From Ruminococcaceae bacterium UBA6434 (GTDB taxonomy: Bacteria > Bacillota > Clostridia > Oscillospirales > Acutalibacteraceae), in assembly GCA_002437245.1 (NCBI GenBank), contig DJOQ01000013.1, positions 1 to 27,166 of the forward strand: DNA of 27,166 nucleotides, in the 5' to 3' direction. Below, in pieces: positions 22,545 to 27,166 of this stretch. The stretch's first letter is position 1, and each line of letters begins with the position of its first letter. The notes beneath the pieces were generated by a model. That model worked only from the letters and a program-made list of their open reading frames with translations. It was not told where the DNA came from and did not search any database. The translations under genes were made by a program, and so were the position numbers.

Positions 22545-22573
22545 CTCCTTAATGAGATTTCGGGAGCGAAATC
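22545..22573 (-). promoter_or_regulatory. Leader hairpin with loop complementary to the SD
   Basis: In the mRNA of the GtrA-like gene GATTTCG pairs with CGAAATC (22567-22573 with 22556-22562), leaving a CUCC loop. The ribosome binding site AAGGAG (22550-22545) begins only five bases after the stem. CUCC can pair with its GGAG, which would form an H-type pseudoknot hiding the site. The pairing is a sequence observation; function is inferred. Confidence 0.35.
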
Positions 22574-22604
22574 CAATCCGTCCCTTTTAATAATTAGCTC
22601 TTTT

Positions 22605-22633
22605 AGTATAGCAAATAATGTATAAATATGCAA
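22605..22633 (-). promoter_or_regulatory. Sigma-A promoter of the GtrA-like gene
   Basis: Minus-strand TTGCAT (22633-22628), a 17-base spacer and TATACT (22610-22605) give a good promoter, with a leader of about 60 bases before the ATG at 22536. Confidence 0.75.
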
Positions 22634-22666
22634 TACACAACTTAATAATTTATTCATAAATACAAT

Positions 22667-22696
22667 AAAAGGCCCTTGTAAAACCAAGGACCTTTT
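22667..22696 (-). terminator. Intrinsic terminator of carAB
   Basis: As minus-strand RNA, AAAAGGUCCUUG pairs with CAAGGGCCUUUU, a 12-bp stem that includes one U-G pair, around a 6-base loop. A T-rich stretch (TTTTATTGTATTT) follows. On the plus strand the same position is an A-C mismatch, so the structure favours the carB direction. It lies about 50 bases after the carB stop. Confidence 0.85.
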
Positions 22697-22742
22697 AACG
22701 AAAAGTAATATAAAGCTCAATCAGAAAAACGCGGCAATTAAA

Positions 22743-25700
22743 TTATTTTACGTCCGGAGTTATTTTAAGCGTCGCAATATCGGTAAGCGACATTTTATCG
22801 CTCGGAACTATAAATGTGCTCCTCATAAGAGCCTTTGCCGCATCGAGCGAGGTAAGGCATGAGGTGCCGCTCTCAACAGCTATCCTGCGAAGCTTAAAGC
22901 CGTCTCTGTCGGGGCGTCTGCCGTGCGTAGGCGTATTTATGATGAGCGAGACATCGCCCGAATGGAGCATATCCATAATATTGGGGCTCTCACCCGTGAG
23001 CTTGTTTACGGGCTTTGCGTCTATGCCTGCCTCGAGCAGAGCCTTACGCGTTCCGGGCGTAGCATAAAACTTAAACTGCGAATCCTTGAATTCTTTAAGC
23101 ATCTCGCAGACTTCCGCTTTATCTTTATCTCTGACGGTAACTATAATCTTACCGTCTTTGGGAAGAGAAACTCCGCCGCCGTCAAACGCTTTTAAGAGTG
23201 CCTCGTTGTAATCCTTTGAAATACCGAGGACTTCACCCGTGGATTTCATTTCGGGTCCGAGAGAGGTATCGGCGCCGATTATCTTTTCAAATGAGAATAC
23301 GGGAAGCTTAATTGCATAATATCCGCTCTTTCTGAAAAGTCCCGTGCCGTAGCCCATATCCGCAAGTTTTTCGCCGAGCATGGCTCTTGTCGCAAGCGCA
23401 ATTGCCGGAATGCCCGTAACCTTGCTTATATAGGGAACGGTTCTTGAAGAACGCGGATTTACCTCTATAATGTATACCTCCTCTTTGAGCACGATGAACT
23501 GTATATTCATCATACCTATTACGTGGAGTGCGGAAGCGAGGCGTTTTGTGTAATCGACTATGGTCTTTTGCACCTTTTCGGAGAGTGTGACCGCAGGATA
23601 GACGGAAATTGAGTCGCCCGAATGGATACCCGCTCTGTCGATGTGCTCCATAATTCCCGGAATCAGTATGTTTTTGCCGTCGCATATAGCGTCAACCTCA
23701 ACCTCCTGACCCATAAGATATTTATCGACAAGCACGGGGTGCTCGGACAAATCGGGAATGGTGCGGGTTATGATGCCCATAAATTCTTTTATATCATCGT
23801 CGCTTGCGGCAATCTGCATACCCTGACCGCCGAGTACATAACTCGGTCTTACCAATACGGGATAGCCGAGTGAATGCGCAGCCGCGAGAGCCTCGTTTAC
23901 GGTAAATACCGTATGACCCTTGGGTCTTTGAATGTCACAGTATTCGAGTATCTCGTCAAAACGCTCTCTGTCCTCTGCGGCATCAACGTGGTCGGCGTCC
24001 GTACCGAGTATGGTAACTCCGAGGTCGTTGAGGGTTTTGGTGAGTTTTATGGCGGTCTGACCGCCGAACTGAACTATTGCCCCGTCGGGCTTTTCGGCCT
24101 CAACTATATTTGTGACGTATTCGGGCGTCAGCGGCTCGAAATAGAGCTTGTCCGAAACGTCAAAATCGGTTGATACGGTTTCGGGGTTATTGTTGACGAT
24201 TATGGCTTCGCAGCCCGCCTTTTTAAGCGCCCAAATAGAATGTACCGAGCAGTAATCGAACTCAACGCCCTGACCTATTCTTATGGGACCCGAGCCGAGA
24301 ACGATAATTTTCTTTTTCCTCGGAGTTGTGTCAACTTCGTTTTCCACACAGTAATCCGAATAGTAATACGGGGTTTCCGCCTTAAACTCCGCGGCACAGG
24401 TATCAACTATCGAGAATGACGGAGTTATATGCCACATTCTGCGGAGATTTTTGATTGACGCCTCGGAAACGCCCACGTCATTTGCTATAACGTCGTCGGT
24501 AAAGCCGAGACGCTTTGCCTCAAGCAGAGTGTCGCGGTCACAAGCACCGGTCATAAGAGTCTTTTCCATATTGACGATATTTTCTATTCTCGTCAGGAAC
24601 CACATATCAATTTTGGTGATATCGTGTATCTTACCGAGGGAAATGCCGTTATAAATCGACGCCGCCACAACATAGAGACGCGTATTGTCTATATTTTTAA
24701 GAAGCTCGAGCAGCTCGTCACAGCTTTTTTCGGTGTATTCCGGCATCAAAAGGCTTGTTTTGTTCTCTTCAAGCGAATGAAGCGCCTTTTGCAGCGCACA
24801 TTCAAACGAACGGGAAATTGCCATAACCTCGCCGGTTGCTTTCATCTGTGTACCGAGCGTACGCTTTGCGTTTACGAACTTGTCAAACGGCCACTTCGGA
24901 ATTTTTACGACGCAGTAGTCAAGAGCCGGTTCAAACGAAGCATATGTTTTTTTGGTAATCGCGTTCGGTATTTCGTCAAGCCCGAGACCGAGCGCTATTT
25001 TTGCGGCAATGCGCGCTATGGGGTAGCCGGTTGCCTTTGACGCAAGCGCCGAGGAACGCGAAACACGCGGATTTACTTCAATTACCGCATAGCGGAACGA
25101 ATCGGGATGAAGCGCAAACTGCACGTTACAGCCGCCCTCTATGCCGAGTTCGGTTATTATATTGAGAGCCGCGGAACGCAGCATCTGATAATCCTTATCC
25201 ATAAGGGTCTGAGACGGTGCCACAACTATGGAGTCGCCCGTATGAACGCCGACAGGGTCGAGGTTTTCCATATTGCAGACTGTAATGCAGTTACCCTTTG
25301 AGTCGCGCATTACTTCATACTCTATCTCTTTCCAACCGGCAATGCACTTTTCTACGAGCACTTCGTTAACGCGCGACAGACGAAGTCCGTTTGAGCATAT
25401 CTCGCGAAGTTCCTCTTCGTCATCCGCAATACCGCCGCCTGTACCGCCGAGAGTGTATGCGGGACGAACTATTACCGGGTAGCCTATTTTGGCGGAAAAT
25501 TCCACCGCGGATTCAACATCGTGTACAACGAGCGACTCAATGCACGGCTCGCCGATTTTTTCCATGGTGTCTTTAAATTCCTGCCTGTCCTCCGCCTTTT
25601 TGATAGAGGACGCTTTAATGCCGATAAGGCGCACGCCGTTGACCTTTAAAACGCCTTTTTCGTCGAGCTCCATAGCAAGGTTAAGTCCTGTCTGACCGCC

Positions 25701-25967
25701 GAGCGTGGGAAGAATGGAATCCGGCTTTTCTTTTTCGATTATCTTGGTGAGCGTGGGGACATTCAGCGGCTCAATATATACTTTATCCGCTATGTCGCCG
25801 TCGGTCATTATGGTAGCGGGGTTTGAGTTTACAAGTACAACCTCTATTCCCTCTTCCTTTAGAGAGCGGCACGCCTGTGTGCCTGCGTAGTCAAATTCGG
25901 CAGCCTGACCTATTATAATAGGACCGGAGCCGATAACAAGTACTTTTTTTATCGTCTTATCAATCAT
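22743..25967 (-). CDS. carB: Carbamoyl phosphate synthase large subunit
   Basis: Makes carbamoyl phosphate from bicarbonate, two ATP and ammonia delivered by CarA, for pyrimidine and arginine synthesis. The 1074-residue length is full. Two homologous ATP-grasp halves start with VLVIGSGPIIIGQAAEFDY near the N-terminus and IVLGSGPIRIGQGVEFDY near residue 555. The conserved NPRVSRSSALASKATGYPIA and NPRSSRTVPYISKVTG segments mark the two active sites. The C-terminal MGS-like allosteric domain (from about 935, with TPGTRKALLEAGI and TPTHGRRPDRDG) should bind UMP/IMP or ornithine-type effectors. The ATG overlaps the carA stop by eight bases. A terminator follows the gene. Confidence 0.98.
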   Translation of the reverse strand: MIDKTIKKVLVIGSGPIIIGQAAEFDYAGTQACRSLKEEGIEVVLVNSNPATIMTDGDIADKVYIEPLNVPTLTKIIEKEKPDSILPTLGGQTGLNLAMELDEKGVLKVNGVRLIGIKASSIKKAEDRQEFKDTMEKIGEPCIESLVVHDVESAVEFSAKIGYPVIVRPAYTLGGTGGGIADDEEELREICSNGLRLSRVNEVLVEKCIAGWKEIEYEVMRDSKGNCITVCNMENLDPVGVHTGDSIVVAPSQTLMDKDYQMLRSAALNIITELGIEGGCNVQFALHPDSFRYAVIEVNPRVSRSSALASKATGYPIARIAAKIALGLGLDEIPNAITKKTYASFEPALDYCVVKIPKWPFDKFVNAKRTLGTQMKATGEVMAISRSFECALQKALHSLEENKTSLLMPEYTEKSCDELLELLKNIDNTRLYVVAASIYNGISLGKIHDITKIDMWFLTRIENIVNMEKTLMTGACDRDTLLEAKRLGFTDDVIANDVGVSEASIKNLRRMWHITPSFSIVDTCAAEFKAETPYYYSDYCVENEVDTTPRKKKIIVLGSGPIRIGQGVEFDYCSVHSIWALKKAGCEAIIVNNNPETVSTDFDVSDKLYFEPLTPEYVTNIVEAEKPDGAIVQFGGQTAIKLTKTLNDLGVTILGTDADHVDAAEDRERFDEILEYCDIQRPKGHTVFTVNEALAAAHSLGYPVLVRPSYVLGGQGMQIAASDDDIKEFMGIITRTIPDLSEHPVLVDKYLMGQEVEVDAICDGKNILIPGIMEHIDRAGIHSGDSISVYPAVTLSEKVQKTIVDYTKRLASALHVIGMMNIQFIVLKEEVYIIEVNPRSSRTVPYISKVTGIPAIALATRAMLGEKLADMGYGTGLFRKSGYYAIKLPVFSFEKIIGADTSLGPEMKSTGEVLGISKDYNEALLKAFDGGGVSLPKDGKIIVTVRDKDKAEVCEMLKEFKDSQFKFYATPGTRKALLEAGIDAKPVNKLTGESPNIMDMLHSGDVSLIINTPTHGRRPDRDGFKLRRIAVESGTSCLTSLDAAKALMRSTFIVPSDKMSLTDIATLKITPDVK

Positions 25968-27042
25968 CGTATCTGCCCTCCGCTGCCATCTTTAAAAATC
26001 TGTCGAATAAAAATGCCGTATCGCGCGGACCCGAGTTTGCCTCCGGGTGGAACTGCACGGTAAATACGGGCTTACCGTGGTAGACTATACCCTCTACGGT
26101 CTTATCGTTTACGTTTATGCAGTTGATTTCGGCATTATCCGGCAGACCCTTGCCGTTTACCATATATCCGTGGTTTTGCGACGAGAGATAGGTTCTGTCT
26201 TCATTGAGGAATTTAACGGGGTGATTTGCGCCCCTGTGACCGTACTTCATTCTTTCGGTCTCGCCGCCGTTTGCAAGCGCCATAAGCTGGTGACCGAGGC
26301 ATATGGCAAAGGTCGGTATACCGTAGTCGTAAAGTTTCTTTATCTCTCTGATTATATCAACGCATTCCGACGGATCACCGGGGCCGTTTGAAAGCATAAT
26401 GCCGTCCGGCGACGTCTTTATTATTTCATCTGCGGAGGTAAAAGACGGATAAACGGTTACAATGCAATTTCTCTTTACGAGATTGTTTATTATATTCCGC
26501 TTTGTTCCGAAATCCATAAGCGCTATTTCAGCACCGGTGTTTTTTTCGCCGTATACCTTGGTCTGCTTTGCGGTAACGCTGCCGACAAGGTCAATTTGGC
26601 GAAATGACTTAATGACATTCATAAGCCTTTCCTTATCGCTTATATCGGAAGCGAGCACGCCGCGCATAGTGCCGCTCTCGCGGAGCTTCTTTACGACGGC
26701 GCGCGTATCAACGCCCGATATGCACGGGATATTATATTCCTTTAAAAGATTTTCTATTGTGTCGGTGCATCTGAAATTTGACGGGTCGGAGCTGAGCTCA
26801 TGAACTATAAAGGCGCTCGGCTGAAGCCTTTCACTCTCAAAATCCTCTCGGCTTATGCCGTAATTACCTATCATGGGATAAGTCATAACAATACCCTGCC
26901 CCGCATAAGACGGGTCAGTAAGGATTTCGACATACCCGGTCATAGAAGTGTTAAACACTATTTCGCAGGCAGTTTCTTTAAAATCGCCCCTCGCGGTTCC
27001 CTCGTAAACGGAACCGTCTTCAAGCATCAAATACGCTTTCAA
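25960..27042 (-). CDS. carA: Carbamoyl phosphate synthase small subunit
   Basis: Glutaminase subunit that releases ammonia from glutamine and channels it to CarB. I place the start at a TTG at 27042, which gives MKAYLMLEDGSVYEG, the alignment point of other CarA proteins, and 360 residues, the usual length. An AAAGG lies 12 bases upstream. A TTG at 27066 in frame would add eight residues covering that site, and an ATG at 27027 would cut five conserved residues. The N-terminal CarA domain (NTSMTGYVEILTDPSYAGQ) is followed by a class I amidotransferase domain with the nucleophile Cys248 (AICLGHQ) and His332/Glu334 (FHPEA). carA and carB overlap by eight bases, so the two subunits are probably translationally coupled. 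Confidence 0.95.
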   Translation of the reverse strand: MKAYLMLEDGSVYEGTARGDFKETACEIVFNTSMTGYVEILTDPSYAGQGIVMTYPMIGNYGISREDFESERLQPSAFIVHELSSDPSNFRCTDTIENLLKEYNIPCISGVDTRAVVKKLRESGTMRGVLASDISDKERLMNVIKSFRQIDLVGSVTAKQTKVYGEKNTGAEIALMDFGTKRNIINNLVKRNCIVTVYPSFTSADEIIKTSPDGIMLSNGPGDPSECVDIIREIKKLYDYGIPTFAICLGHQLMALANGGETERMKYGHRGANHPVKFLNEDRTYLSSQNHGYMVNGKGLPDNAEINCINVNDKTVEGIVYHGKPVFTVQFHPEANSGPRDTAFLFDRFLKMAAEGRYDD

Positions 27043-27086
27043 ACAATACACCGACCTTTCAAACAAACGCTTTTACTTAATTGAAA

Positions 27087-27115
27087 ATTCTATCATATTT
27101 CGGTATCCATTTCAA
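27087..27115 (-). promoter_or_regulatory. Sigma-A promoter of carAB
   Basis: Minus-strand TTGAAA (27115-27110), a 17-base spacer and TAGAAT (27092-27087) stand about 45 bases ahead of the carA start. The leader is too short for a PyrR-type attenuator, and none is seen. The rest of the window edge (27116-27166) is A/T-rich with no gene visible. Confidence 0.75.
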
Positions 27116-27166
27116 TATAAATATAAACTAATAATAAAAATAAACTGTAGGTTTGACAATGATGTG

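Noticed and set aside
27043..27086. PyrR attenuator or UMP-responsive leader before carA
   Set aside because: The leader from the mapped promoter boxes is about 40 bases and has no terminator or anti-terminator hairpins.

Overview
The window looks like a chromosomal segment from an anaerobic low-to-mid-GC Firmicute, most likely a gut-type Clostridium relative of the Ruminococcaceae/Oscillospiraceae kind. This is an inference. It rests on rubrerythrin, monofunctional formate-tetrahydrofolate ligase, strong purine-rich ribosome binding sites, sigma-A-type promoters (one an exact TTGACA-N17-TATAAT), a comEC-holA-RNase M5-like neighbourhood, and a double-hairpin repeat resembling those scattered through gut Clostridia. 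Twenty protein genes are supported. No tRNA, rRNA, CRISPR array, integrase or transposase was seen. No gene-free stretch reaches 300 bases; the longest (about 250, 221 and 206 bases) hold promoters, hairpins and terminators.

Left part (1-9810), all on the minus strand and read from right to left: alaS from its own strong promoter, a MITE-like inverted-repeat element, then a tightly packed run (HIT hydrolase, comEC, holA, RNase M5-like Toprim protein, asparaginase-like protein, TIGR01212-type radical SAM protein) with 0-2 base gaps or short overlaps, and finally rubrerythrin. The comEC product has lost the metallo-beta-lactamase motifs of its C-terminal domain, and the asparaginase-like protein has Glu where the family has its catalytic Lys. 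fhs (9811-11481) points the other way and shares the alaS intergenic region.

Middle part (11552-21609): a rhamnoside-utilisation island of visibly lower GC. A divergent TetR-family regulator faces a seven-gene minus-strand operon: GPH-type sugar transporter, membrane-anchored SGNH hydrolase, cytosolic GH78 alpha-L-rhamnosidase, a membrane-anchored protein of unknown function, rhaB, rhaA, rhaD. The proposed logic is removal of acyl groups outside the cell, import of rhamnosides, cytosolic release of L-rhamnose, then isomerisation, phosphorylation and aldol cleavage to DHAP and L-lactaldehyde. A 13-bp palindrome lies exactly between the -35 and -10 boxes of the operon promoter and is a good candidate operator. 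The unknown gene between the rhamnosidase and rhaB has higher GC than its neighbours and is bracketed by a 21-bp imperfect direct repeat (18/21) covering the ribosome binding site and start of both it and rhaB. This looks like a later insertion into an older rhamnosidase-rhaB junction.

Right part (21859-27166): a GtrA-like membrane protein with its own promoter, and the carAB operon for carbamoyl phosphate synthesis, with a promoter close to the window edge and a hairpin terminator. There are no pyrimidine-attenuator or T-box signatures. The most interesting leads are the inserted unknown gene, the TetR-controlled rhamnoside operon, two families of small dispersed repeats that supply stop codons to host genes, and the degenerate ComEC domain.
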